Positions 21,565 to 32,277 of a stretch of 42,917 nt of DNA are shown here, piece by piece. Numbering within the stretch: the first letter of the stretch is position 1; each line of letters begins with the position of its first letter. This DNA comes from Acanthaster planci (taxonomy: Eukaryota; Echinodermata; Asteroidea; Valvatida; Acanthasteridae): contig NW_019091413.1 of the NCBI RefSeq assembly GCF_001949145.1, forward strand, positions 1,190,315 through 1,233,231. The letters run 5' to 3'. The notes under the pieces were generated by a model. It saw nothing but the letters and a program-made list of their open reading frames with translations. It did not search any database and was not told the DNA's origin. A program made the translations under genes and the position numbers.

Positions 21565-21934
21565 CTTGTTGAAATAAAAAGGAAAAAAAAAGAGTGATTA
21601 ACTGTGACCTATTATTTACAATATACTTTCACTGTTTCGTGTTTTCCTAGTAATTGTTTACTTTCTTTTAGGCAACTTTTGAAAAAGGTTCTTTGGAATC
21701 TTCTTTCGGTGAACCAATGGTGATGCGTAAACCATGGAGGAAGTGGGAAAAGATTTAATTAAAACCGGAATGACATAGCGACCCCGTCAAGATTAAGAAA
21801 GGCAGAGATACGTGGAATAAAAAAAAATTACGTCCGGTGCAGTTTGTTTTCACTGTTGAAATAATCAGGGAAAAATAAAAAATAAGTGCGCCATACATTA
21901 TGTATAGGACGCGCCATGCCCTCACTCAATGGAG

Positions 21935-22117
21935 CTATGGTGTACTTTTTACGACACACATTTCTCTCTCTCCCCCGAGCCTCCCTCCAGGCGACGCAAC
22001 TACACGACACGACGGGTCAAACCGTCGCCTTCTTGCCATTACTTTTGTACAAGCGTCGCATCGTGCGTCGTGCCGTCGCCCGTCGCGCCGTCTGGTTGCG
22101 TCGCCTGGAGGGAGGCA

Positions 22118-22179
<62 letters not shown>

Positions 22180-22204
22180 GGCTGTCGTAAATAGTACACC
22201 ATAA
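21935..22204. mobile_element. Long-arm foldback element containing a GA microsatellite
   Basis: The outer ends are complementary (CTATGGTGTAC..TACGACACAC on the left, CTGTCGTAAATAGTACACCATA on the right). Next come CT-rich and GA-rich stretches, then a perfect 21-bp inverted repeat, 21980-22000 against 22095-22115. Total span is about 270 bp. The right GA stretch has expanded to (GA)n. The right end, AATAGTACACCATA, is repeated once more at about 22205-22217. Confidence 0.75.
22120..22177. repeat. (GA)n microsatellite
   Basis: About 58 bp of uninterrupted GA dinucleotides lie inside the right arm of the foldback element. Confidence 0.95.
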
Positions 22205-22228
22205 AATAGTACACCATATGCATATGCA

Positions 22229-22327
22229 TTAGCCTAGCCGTACGGCGCGCGGTTCGTCGTGTAGTCTTTCTTCGTGCGTTGGTTTTAAACTACTCTCCTC
22301 CAGCCAGCTCCTAAAGCGACTATCCAT
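22229..22327 (-). CDS. Candidate first exon of the unidentified divergent gene
   Basis: On the minus strand an ATG at 22327 opens a 32-codon frame: MDSRFRSWLEESSLKPTHEE then RLHDEPRAVRLG and stop. It is hydrophilic, CpG-rich and coding-like. A GTACGG inside could be a donor. It starts about 150 bp from the BOLA3 ATG on the opposite strand, as expected for a shared promoter. The link to the segments at 21081-21393 is inference. Confidence 0.35.
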   Translation of the reverse strand: MDSRFRSWLEESSLKPTHEERLHDEPRAVRLG

Positions 22328-22475
22328 TTCGCCGCGTCCGCCTTGATCAAAGGCTAATCACGAACCGGATCAGCCATTCAAAATGGCGGCGTCCACGACG
22401 AATGCACGAGACAGTCAGATCGTCGCTGCGTAGTTGATTAAGACGCTCCAACAATACACTGTAGAGGGAGTAATT
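22328..22475. promoter_or_regulatory. Likely bidirectional promoter with YY1-type site
   Basis: A CpG-rich segment lies between the minus-strand ATG at 22327 and the BOLA3 ATG at 22476. It contains CAAAATGGCGGC (22379-22390), close to the YY1 consensus commonly found at the 5' end of metazoan housekeeping and mitochondrial genes. No TATA box is visible. Confidence 0.5.
22383..22433 (+). promoter_or_regulatory. Possible BOLA3 upstream ORF
   Basis: The ATG inside the ATGGCGGC motif opens a 16-codon frame (MAASTTNARDSQIVAA) ending at TAG, 42 nt before the BOLA3 start. If the transcript begins upstream of 22383 this is a uORF; if it begins at the YY1-type motif, it would not be translated. Confidence 0.35.
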
Positions 22476-22502
22476 ATGTTTCGAAGAATTTACGGACGCT
22501 TG
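22476..22502 (+). CDS. BOLA3: BOLA3 exon 1
   Basis: ATG followed by nine codons ends before donor GTAGGT at 22503 in phase 0. The peptide MFRRIYGRL is basic and suits a mitochondrial presequence. Confidence 0.75.
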
Positions 22503-25500
22503 GTAGGTGGATTCCTTTGCAAGTTTCATCGTTTAGCCTGGGCATTTAGCTTACCATGCCTACCTGACATGCCTGCTGAGCAGGATCCGTCATGTCCCTC
22601 AAGTCCGTGTGCTTGATTGCAAAGGCCAAAGCGCGTGGCCAAGTTGTCATTTGTTACGGCGCGCGGCTCAAGACCCGGAGACCATGGAGAAATAAGAACA
22701 GACCCAGGCTCTAAACCTGCAGCAGGATATTGAGGAGTTATCTCCCCCCGGGAAGGTTGCAAGACTATCCTTTTATCATTTCAAATTAGGCCTAGGCCTA
22801 ATTCCTGCAGAGTGACACTAAAAAAAAGTGAGGCCCACTGGCACTGACAATTATTACAGTGCCAGATGTTAAATTTTCTTTTTTTGTGGTTTGTCACGTT
22901 TGAGTGTGGGCTTGGCATTACAAATTTCCAGTACTAGGCCTACGAATATTGCCTTTTTTAACATTTCGACATAAGTCTACATTACTGAGCGTGTTCAAAT
23001 TTTAAACGAAATGATTTATTGAGTCCTAGTTTCTCAGACTAATCTTGGAGGATATTTGTTCAAGGAATAAAATTGCACTTGGTAGGAGTTCTATCTTGCA
23101 AATACAAATTCATAATTGCACTGTTCGATAACAAACACTTTTACTCAAAAGCAGGGAAGGAGTTCCATGTAAGAACAACACTAAGTTTCCCTTAAAATGT
23201 TACAACAGTCATCAGAAGGTGAAAACATGTCCTTAAAAGTGAACTTTAGCTAAGAAAATTAGCATTTACTTAGCAGACACTTTTCCAGACAAGTCCCATC
23301 TAGGTTTATGCACAAGTTTTGTCCATGGAACTCTTTCCAAAAGCAGTGTCGAACACTTTGCCAATTTCCCACCCACCACTTCGCTAATTTTGCCACTTTG
23401 CCCATTTGCCACATGGCCCACAGGCCACTTTGCCCACGCATCACTTCACCCACAGTCTTTGCCAAAATTGAATAGAGAGAGACACATTAAAAACACTACC
23501 CAACTCCTGAATCCACCCTGAATGCCAAGAAAGATATGAAGGTCATATAGCATTTAAAGGATATAGTGCATTTAGAAAATGTCAGTATAAACCAATGCAT
23601 AGCTGAAAGTGGGCTGGGCACACATTAGCAAGAACAGCATGCAATGGCTGGGAATACGAGCCACTCCTGTGACAACATACAGTACATCCCGAATTTTGAA
23701 AATCCCCAAAATGACGTGAAATGATAAAAAACCTTATAAATATTTCATTGAGTTTACAAAAAAAGAGTTGTCTTCTTGTATCTATGTATTTCCCATTTTT
23801 ATGAGGTCTCAGTGCACGCTGTTGCAAAATTTCAGTGTTGTAACGGAAACCATGCTTTGGAAAAAGCTTTTAGTGTGTCTGAGTCCTGATGTTTGGATTA
23901 TTGTATCCGAAGTATTGGTTACAATACACCTGTTAAAAGGATGCGGAGATTTGTCGGTTAATTACAGAATGGCTTGCTTGTGAAATTAGGGCATGCATTA
24001 TTACCACGCGAAATGTGTTGGCGAAGTGGCATGTGGGCAAAGTGGCACATGGGCGAAGTGGCTGTGGGCAAAGTGACTATAAAATCTCAAAAGTGGGGTT
24101 GCAACCACCGTACAATGTAAATCCTGAAAGGAATATACCAAAATGCCCGCCAGTGGCATAACTAAGGAGGGCCATGGGGGACACTGGTTGCGACCTGCTG
24201 GAGGCCTGAGCCCCCATGGTCCCCCTTTGATTAAATAGTATCAGAACCAACTGTGATACGTCAGAGATCATACGTTTCACCCCTACCATTTAGATCTTAC
24301 TAGCACCTCGAGCACAACTGGTTCAAGAAATCATAGAGAAACACTGAACGCATACACAAACAGGGGTCTAAGAAGTCGGCATTTGGTGTATACATACTTA
24401 CAGACAGACCCAGTCACTAATATGTGTAAGCCAATGAGTCATAACCATGCACTATTTGTGTCTTTTGCTATTTAGAATTTGATGTCAAGATGGCGAGGCC
24501 TGTCAGATAATTTGACATTAACCGAGGGAGAGCAAAAACTGAAGGGTATTCTGGAAGCAAGGTTTCCTAAAGCTACGCTGATCCAAGTTCAAGACATATC
24601 AGGTAGAGTGAAAAAAGGATATCAAAAACCTAAAAGATGGACTCAGATTATTATCTTGGTTCTGACCGTTGTGGTCTGATGCAATTTACTGTTTATTGGA
24701 AATTCTGGTTGAATCTGTGGGGTCCATCTTTGTTAGCTGTCATAATTGAAGCAGAAGCTACGTACTTTCATTTCGCAAAGGCACATTTGAATCAAGTTTG
24801 ATTAAAAAGAAAAAATATGGAACACCCCTACTTTGGTTTAAAATGTTTTAAAAGTATTCTTTGTTGGCCACGATTTTTGGTCACTTACATGTAAGCACTC
24901 AGTTCATTCAAGTTGTTCATGACTTGCTCTAAACATGTATACTTCGCAATAGTTATTACTGTCAAAAAAAATCAGAGGACTTGAGTTCCCACCCTTGGTC
25001 TTTTATATCATATGAGCAGTTTAAAGAAAAACACTTATAAATGCCTGTCTCTTTACTTTTAAGCCGTTATTGTTATGCAAAAGCTGTAGAGAGCCATTTT
25101 ATTTGTAGCTTGCATTGGCAATTTAGCTGTCAGATTTCGTGGTTTTCGTGGTTGTTCTGCCTCCAATGATTGTAGTACATGTATTATTGTGCACTTTGTA
25201 TAGATTCCAGGTACTACAAACAGGTTTTTTTTCATCCTGGAAATCAATCAATGAAGCTGTGACCCAAAATGGAAAGTCCCTGAATAATTCTGTCAAGGAA
25301 GTGTCTCAGGGAGTCACGAGGCACTGTGCCATTTTTGAACACAACTATATGTACAAATAATAATTGTTAAAAAAAAAGTATAAGTGGGCAGCATTATGGG
25401 CGGGAGTGGCATGAGATGGAGGACAATGGAGGTGTCTTGGGGGGGGGTTCATCCAGCAATGAATGAACTTACATGTAACCTCACTGACTGACTTGAATAA

Positions 25501-28076
25501 CATTCTGGAGAAGGCTTGCTTTTTGGGGAGGAGAGAGGAAGCAATAGTCAAACAATCAATGATTAATATTGTCAGGATTTAAATCTTTTATTTCCTCACG
25601 GAACAGCAGCTTAATAGCATCTGATGGAACCATCCCTTGTTTAACAGCGTGTCAGGAGTTCTCGTTGTCTTTTGGTGGTTGCTGTTTTTGCCATGACTCA
25701 TTTGGTGAGAATATTGTTGATCTTGTCTCTGAACTACATGTACGTGTAGGTGGATGTGGGGCAATGTACCAGGTCAACATTGAATCGGACGACTTTGCAG
25801 GCAAGAGAACCCTACAGCAGCACCGCATGGTCACCCAGGTCTGCCTTTTTTCATTTCAATTTCACTATTCTGTTTCTCCCTAATTCTTCAGTTAATAAAA
25901 ACCTGTGTGGCAGATTAGTGCTATTTTTCTGAATGGTTTGTAAAGGTTCCACTTACAGGTGTATGTAAATTTCTTCCTTTTGGGTGGTTTTCCTTTAACT
26001 CTTTCTAATGACATTTCCTGGGATTTCGTTTGATTTTACATATTCATTGTATGTTTTTTTAAGCTGTAACATGGCATATGTGAGATAGGGGTGACAGAAA
26101 GAGGCAGAATACAAAGCTTAGTATTTGAAAACTGGGTGCCGTGATTGGTGTTCTAGTGTGAGAATCTTATTCTAGGTGGATAATCACTGAGAGTTTACTC
26201 AAAAAAATGTGCCTGTCATTTGGTGATGGAAATCATCATTATCTGACATAGTTTAGTGAGCTACTAGGCCCTGGTTGGTTACAAATGACAACCACAAATA
26301 TTACACCAGGATGTAAAATTTGTAATTTTTAAAGTGTTGTGATAGTGCCTTGGGCTTTATCAGAAACTGAGTTCACACTTGGCGTGCACTGCATTGTGTG
26401 GGACATCTATTGATATATCCATTAAAGGCTCACCACACCTGGTTTAGCATGATCACATGCATTGTTGAGTTCTTATGTGGGTTTTTCCCTCTCGTTTTCT
26501 ATTATCAGCTAACTGTATCCCTACATCAGGTGACTGCCCCTCATTGACCAATCAGAGGCCAGCAAAGTTACATAGGTGTTCTAGAAGGAAATAATACCGT
26601 CCTCGTTTTGTTGATATTAACTGTTTACTTTCCTATCAGTAGTTACACATACATGTACATGTACTTTCCCACAATTGATATATAACATCAATACAGAGAG
26701 CAAACCGATTCCTCTTTTGGTATTATTTCACACCGTACTGATTCATTTTCGGTACAGCTATTTGTCTTTTTTTAAGAGTAATGTTTCAATGACAAAAGGG
26801 GATTTCACCCAGACAAGTCTTTGTGAGTCCCTGACTTGTCCCGTTTTAAGCGCATTTCATTGTATTTGTGTTTGTTTAATCACGAGAGGAACCTGCAGCT
26901 GGCCCCTTGTGCAACCTGTTTGCATGGACATGTCTCTGTCAACGTTTATCGTCCGTTGAACAAATATTTGCCGAATGTAAATTTTCAAGTGGCGTGTTCC
27001 CCCACCCAAAAAAAATATTAAAAAATATTTTGCATTTTGTTGTGCTTTGTATTTCCTCAATGCTGACTCACCAGGCATTTTTGACAAGGACCCTTCCTGC
27101 ATTCTAACATCTTCTAATGTTTAAAGTTCTACTTTGAAGTCATCCATATTCCTCAACCTGATTCTTGCTTTTTTAAGGAATCATTTAAGCGTTTTTAAAC
27201 AGATACATTTTCATGGTGTGCTTCACTAGATGTGGAATCTTAAAATAATCCATATCTTCATGACCACAAAAGGCCAAAAAAAAACCATGCCTCATATTTA
27301 GGTTGTTTCTAGACTTTTCCTATTTTGAGGGTGTGATCCTGAATGTGTGGAGGAAATTTTGGGAAGACGTAAAATTGGAAAAATAGTCTATTGTAGTTTG
27401 AATGTACTGCACTCAACTGGTACTTTTAAAGTATTATTTATTTCATGCTTCCAGACTTCTGTATGTTATTTTACATGTTTTTAATCTGTAGTTGAAGAGT
27501 GAAAATAAATTCCTACCTACTTACCTAACCAGTTGCCATATGCCATGTTATAGGAAGCAAAACTATTTTTTGAGAGTGGACCTAATCAATTGTGACATTG
27601 TCCATCGCCTCCATATTTTCTGCAGCCAGTAGGTGACTCAACTAGTGCTATTAATATTTATGTGAATGACTTTAATCACTGCAGACAACTCAGAAATGAT
27701 TTGCCACCAAAATTGCCGAACCAACCACTGTTTCATGATGCAATTCACACATACATGTAACTTTCTTATAAAGCACCATGCACGATAAGCATTTCAGGCT
27801 CTGGACAAAAAATCTGGCTGGCACCCCCTGAATCATTGAGATGTCTTTGAATAGTTATCAAATGATCAAAGTGGTCGTTTCCATGAAACTTAACCACTTT
27901 AGTTGATGTGGCACTTTAGTACCCATCTACATGTACAACAGGGTTTCATTCTTTTTTTAATGCATTACTTCCTTATTATTTTTTTCCTGCAGGTATTAGC
28001 CGAAGAAGTGAAGCAGATGCATGGGTTGAGAATTTCCACCTCCGTCCCAGAAAAGAATGATGCAAGTACCAGGTGA
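22476..28076 (+). CDS. BOLA3: BolA family protein 3, mitochondrial
   Basis: Exons 22476-22502, 24476-24602, 25750-25838 and 27993-28076 join in phases 0, 1 and 0 to give 108 residues; human BOLA3 is 107. The N-terminus (MFRRIYGRL, then LMSRWRG) is basic and free of acidic residues, as in a mitochondrial presequence. The BolA fold follows: LTEGEQKLKGILEARFP, ATLIQVQDISGGCGAMYQV, then the helix and strand ending QMHGLRISTSVPEKN. Cys54 in GGCGAMY and His91 in MHGLR correspond to the conserved BOLA3 metal ligands. BOLA3 works with GLRX5 and NFU1 to deliver [4Fe-4S] clusters to mitochondrial enzymes such as lipoate synthase. No break or missing residue is seen. Identity is very secure; the exon 1 assignment is good but relies on phase and targeting character. 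Confidence 0.93.
22503..24475 (+). other. BOLA3 intron 1
   Basis: No exon was found. It contains two inverted arrays of a TGGGCAAAGTGGC-like motif (23345-23465 and 24018-24080). A GTGGCATAACTAAGG..GAGGCCTGAGCCCCC segment at 24152-24230 resembles the ends of dispersed DNA elements. Confidence 0.5.
23345..24080. repeat. Paired inverted arrays of a 13-bp motif
   Basis: At 23345-23465 the motif appears as GCCACTTTGCCCA and CACTTCGC variants, about seven times. At 24018-24080 the reverse complement (TGGGCAAAGTGGC, GGGCGAAGTGGC) appears four times. The 550 bp between them show no gene. The arrangement suggests the two ends of one element with repeated termini. Confidence 0.65.
24476..24602 (+). 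CDS. BOLA3: BOLA3 exon 2
   Basis: The exon follows an acceptor ending GCTATTTAG and ends before donor GTAGAG. It encodes residues 10-51 and the first base of Gly52, including EGEQKLKGILEARFPKATLI and QVQDIS. Confidence 0.92.
24603..25749 (+). other. BOLA3 intron 2
   Basis: No supported feature was seen. An open frame at 25208-25359 (QTGFFSSWKSINEAV...) follows an acceptor-like TTCCAG but has no donor and no recognised family. Confidence 0.4.
25750..25838 (+). CDS. BOLA3: BOLA3 exon 3
   Basis: The exon lies between GTGTAG and donor GTCTGC. It encodes GGCGAMYQVNIESDDFAGKR and TLQQHRMVTQ. It carries conserved Cys54. Confidence 0.93.
25839..27992 (+). other. BOLA3 intron 3
   Basis: The intron is AT-rich. 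No exon was supported. A palindromic ACATACATGTACATGTAC run lies at 26647-26664. Confidence 0.45.
27993..28076 (+). CDS. BOLA3: BOLA3 exon 4 (last)
   Basis: After TTTTTTCCTGCAG the exon encodes VLAEEVKQMHGLRISTSVPE then KNDASTR and TGA. It carries conserved His91. Confidence 0.93.
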   Translation, partial: VLAEEVKQMHGLRISTSVPEKNDASTR

Positions 28077-31000
28077 TAATATAAAAAGCCTGTAAGTGGT
28101 TTCCTGAAAGAAATATCCCGGGAAGTGTGTGGGGAAAATATTAACCTCAACAGGCATGCACGGATGTTTATGTGGTCCTGATGGAAAGGATACTGTGTTT
28201 TGGAATTGGCATCGTTTGGCACTAACTGCCTTCAAATGTGCTAATGTTACAATATGTGAACGTGGAAAACAAGTTCACACTTCTCATATTTGTCATTTTT
28301 TCTTTTTTTTATACTAAGGATTTCTGGTAGAGTCAGCCTAGACAAACACTGCATCAGGTTTTTATTTGGAACCAGAGTCATGTTCCTTTGTTTAATGTGA
28401 ACTGACGACTGGTTTCCATGGTCCTCCCTCAAGGCCCCTTGATAACACCAGCACCTGCTCCATTTACATAAGTGTTCATGCAAACAGGTGTTCATTTCTG
28501 GTCAAAGGAAGTCTCAACATTTGATGCAAAATATGGGACAGAGAGACCCCCCCCCTTTGTGATAGTCATTATTTAACCAAACCTCAGGAATTTCTTTTCA
28601 GACATCAAAGGGGGATGTGTTAGGTAACAATAGTCTGGAGTGTCTCTAGGGTCTGTCCCATATCTTGCCAGATATAAGTTTCAGTGGCTGGTGGTTTGTT
28701 TTTCTGGACTGTGGGGTTATGAATTGCACCAGCTGGGTTTAGGTTCAGTTGCCCAGCTGCATTGTGGGTAGGAACTCTGGCGAAGGGAGGGGGGTAGCAG
28801 GGACCATCCCCCAACAAACATTTAAGAAAAAGAATAAATTATGTAAGAAAGGCCACGAGGGGATTTATTTTATTTCCCTTTCTTCCAAAATCATATAAAA
28901 ATACCACAAAAGGTAGCCTCACCCCTTTAAAAGACAATCACAAATACCTCAGACGGTTTCCCTATTCAACAAAACATAACATGAACATATGATAATGACC
29001 GCTACATAAAGAACCCTCTGACAGTTTAATCCAACCCTAATGGTCAAGAGTCTGTGTGAAGCGCAGCATGCAGAACTTGCCACACACGCCCCAAGTCCAT
29101 ATATGGAGGTTCTTCTGGATATCTTGTACAAGGAATATACAATAAAATGGACATGGGTGTTTGGGAAAATGAAAGTAAAATTCTTAAACAAAATCATTGG
29201 AAATCTGTTATATATTAACTTCTTTTGACTCTGACTAAAAAAAGGTATGTATGAGCAGGGATAAACGTGCATTTAAGACCGGCCAAGCACTTATCAAAGG
29301 CTACATGAAATATTCAAATTTTCATGCCCCTCCTTTTTGACTCTCAAAAAAAGTGTGGTTCTGGATTCACCCTTGTGTAGGGATCAACAGGAAATTTTTG
29401 TCAACTTAAGTCAGCCCATGGATTTTTTTGCTCCAATCATATCCAGTAGCTGTATATGGGATGTGACGACCGTACTCACTACCTATTAATTTGGAAAGTC
29501 CTAAAGCTTAATACAGACTAAAATTAAGTCGCTTGGGTGTCAGTTCCCACTTCGGTTTGAATCATGCATCGCAAATCCTGTTTTGAATGTCATTCCAGTG
29601 TATTTATACCATGACTGTCATTTTAGCATTATGTATTCCATGGCATGCCAGTTTGTATGCAGTACTGGTAATTTTTATCCACATCTGTTGAAAAACAGGG
29701 AGTTCGCTGTTGAAATTCTGTGACATACCAGTCACGAGTTCTCATCTTTCAAGGTTCCAAGCTCATGGGTATGCGGTTAAAATACATGAGATATGAATGA
29801 GAGAAAGACCTTTATTTGGATTAGTCAGAAGAGCCGTGAGGCCCTTCAGCAAACATCACAAATGCATCACAAAAAAGGGCCAAGAAGAACACTCAAATTT
29901 ATAGCTGAATTTATATTATCCTATTATTTAATTAAAATCAGAAATTCAAAGTTCACCTGAGAGATGTTTTTGTCAGAATCTGATCTACAAAATGTAGTAA
30001 AACACATAAAAACCCTGTGTATGTGGTGGAACAAATTTACAGTGTAATGGGTTCTTGTTATTCCTAGCTTACCCATGTTACATTGATTTGGGGAGGCTAA
30101 GAGGTCAATATCAGTTTGGACGTTTTACTTCTATGAGGACAGCAAACGTTACTTCAGTTTAACAGTGTAGTTTTAACAAAGTTTTAACTTGTAACAGTGT
30201 GATAATTTTGAATGAAAACAAAAATTAATAAATTCTATTGTTGTTGGTCTGGTCGTGTTGAATGTGTACAGGATAAAGTGATATGTTTTAGTAATTTAAT
30301 TTAAATGATGATTCAGATGTGTGTTTCTTTTTTGTTTGTAAAGTATATTTGGGTGTTTGGTTTGTTTACAAACCACCCACCCAGCATTGGGTTCCAAACC
30401 AATGGCAGAGGGGGGGGGTGTGAACGGGTCATTGGCATGTACTAACGGAACATGCTATCCTAAATGACAGTGGAATGGGGAAATCAGGTTTGCATTTTAC
30501 CAATTTTTCTGTCTAGTTAGGAAATGAAAACCCGTCTAGCGAAGCTTATAATATGTGGTATTCGGGCTTAGGGTAATAATGGTTGGCACCAGGGAAATCT
30601 TTTTTATGTGTACAGGCTTGGCATAGTAGTTCCGGCACCCTCCCCCCGCAAAAAAAGCACCATTTTCTTGTCTGGCTAAGTGGTTGAATTGACGGAAACA
30701 AGTTCCTATGTTGTTGACTGACTAAGTTGGCTGACTTATATGGTGCATGGAAGGAAACGAGAACTTGACTTCCCCAAAAATTCCTATTAAAATTCAGTGA
30801 GGCCATTATGAAAGAATTTAGGGGAAGTTTGGCTACTACGGATGGAGTTGTTACTAGAATGTCATTGTTATAGTGGGTGTGGTGGACTGGGCCTTTGATG
30901 GAATAACTTCTGAGTGACATAATTACAACGCAGCGATTCCTCATTACGCTACTACAGAGGAAGAAAACTCGCGTAGAATACACGTAGTGTGGTTTTGTTG

Positions 31001-31690
31001 ACGTCAATTGGCCTGTTCGGTCGTGTATCTTTCACTGACAATTTTGTGGAGAGAAATAAACAGGAGTTTTACACCATGACGCAAACAGGCTTTTTTCCCG
31101 CTCCCCTCCCAATAGCTTCTCAACTTGTTGGTTTCCATCCCAGTTAAAGAGAAACCGTCTAGAGAAGGGACCGTCACTAAGAGTTTGAGGAAGTCATTTT
31201 ACAGAACGTACGATGTTGTCAACACTGCACTTCTGAACCATTCCAGAATTCGACGACCAACCTTCTGCTTGCAAACACATCAAACTGCTTTCAGGTGTTT
31301 CTTTAACCTGCTTTCTTGTTATCTTTAGGTTTTTCTCCGATGGCATGTAGTTTTAACAATCGTTTCGTTAATTTCAGTTTTGTTGCTTATAGTTTCCCCC
31401 TCTTTTTATAGGACAGACTTTGTTTTGTTTTCATGTACATGTACATGACTACGTGGAAGTCTCATTTCAGGATAGACTTACTGGATGAGGAGGTGAGGCC
31501 CCATTGACTCCCTTTATGCATCGAGTTTCCTAGCTTACCGTAGAATTTATTTAGATTCAAGTCCCAGGCTTTTTTCCAGACGCTCCTAAGTACGGGGAAT
31601 CCCCTCAACCTTCCCTGCGCGATCACAACGATGAGATAGACATCAGAACAAAAGGGCGCCCACGCACGGCACGTGCTATTTACGGATTAC
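28077..31690. other. BOLA3 3' flank and intergenic region
   Basis: An AATAAA at 28833-28838 could end the BOLA3 transcript, about 760 nt after the stop. Otherwise I see no supported gene. The longest open frame is minus-strand 30546-31007 (153 codons, no ATG at its start, no recognised domain). A perfect TGACGTCA lies at 30999-31006 beside an inverted CCAAT box. Confidence 0.4.
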
Positions 31691-32089
31691 ACGGAGCGAG
31701 GGATTTTCCCACTTGAGTCCCGCTCGAGCGTGAAGTGAAAACGGCATATAAAATCTTGCTCGTATACGCAGTACTTAGTACGGTCGACAGAAGTCGCACT
31801 AGTTGTGCGCACACGTATATGTACGTACGAGTACTGTGATGTATAGTAATGGATGACCTGTGGCAGTGGGAAATCCTATAATAGCCAATGAGAGACCCGA
31901 TCTAAAACTTCATGAGGAAATCAATGGTCAGTCGATCTCAGTAGAATTGCCACACTTAGTGTTGAACTGACAACATCAACGCGGATGTAATCATATTGCA
32001 CCTCAGTATTCAAATTGTTGTTTTCTGAACACGGTTTTCCCGTCAAGTTCTCAACAATTCTCCAGGGGTTTCACTTTACTCACTTCACC
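31690..32089 (+). promoter_or_regulatory. Candidate promoter and 5' UTR of TLC-domain gene
   Basis: A TATAAAA box at 31747-31753 lies in a CpG-richer stretch, with CCAAT at about 31885. A start site near 31780 would give a 5' UTR of about 310 nt containing several short upstream ATGs. The position relative to the ATG at 32090 is plausible; the TSS is inferred. Confidence 0.45.
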
Positions 32090-32277
32090 ATGGATGCAGA
32101 CTTGGCAATTGATTTGTTCTGCATCTCCGTCACCGTAAACTTATGCACGGCGTTGTTCTTCGCTTGGCGGGGATTGGCCGACTGGCTGATCAGAAGGTTC
32201 TCTGAAGAGCCGGACGGAACGTGGCGACGGTTACTGTTTGTTCTACAAGACGAGAAACCGTGGTTTCTTGCCAGATT
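32090..32277 (+). CDS. TLC-domain gene exon 1
   Basis: The exon runs from ATG to donor GTAAGT at 32278 (phase 2). It encodes the first helix (IDLFCISVTVNLCTALFFAW) and a Trp/Arg-rich loop. A TTG upstream in frame at 32015 is not needed as a start. Confidence 0.85.

Noticed and set aside
21886-22229. Frames with Arg-Glu or Ser-Leu repeats
   Set aside because: They are translation of the (GA)n tract and the foldback arms.
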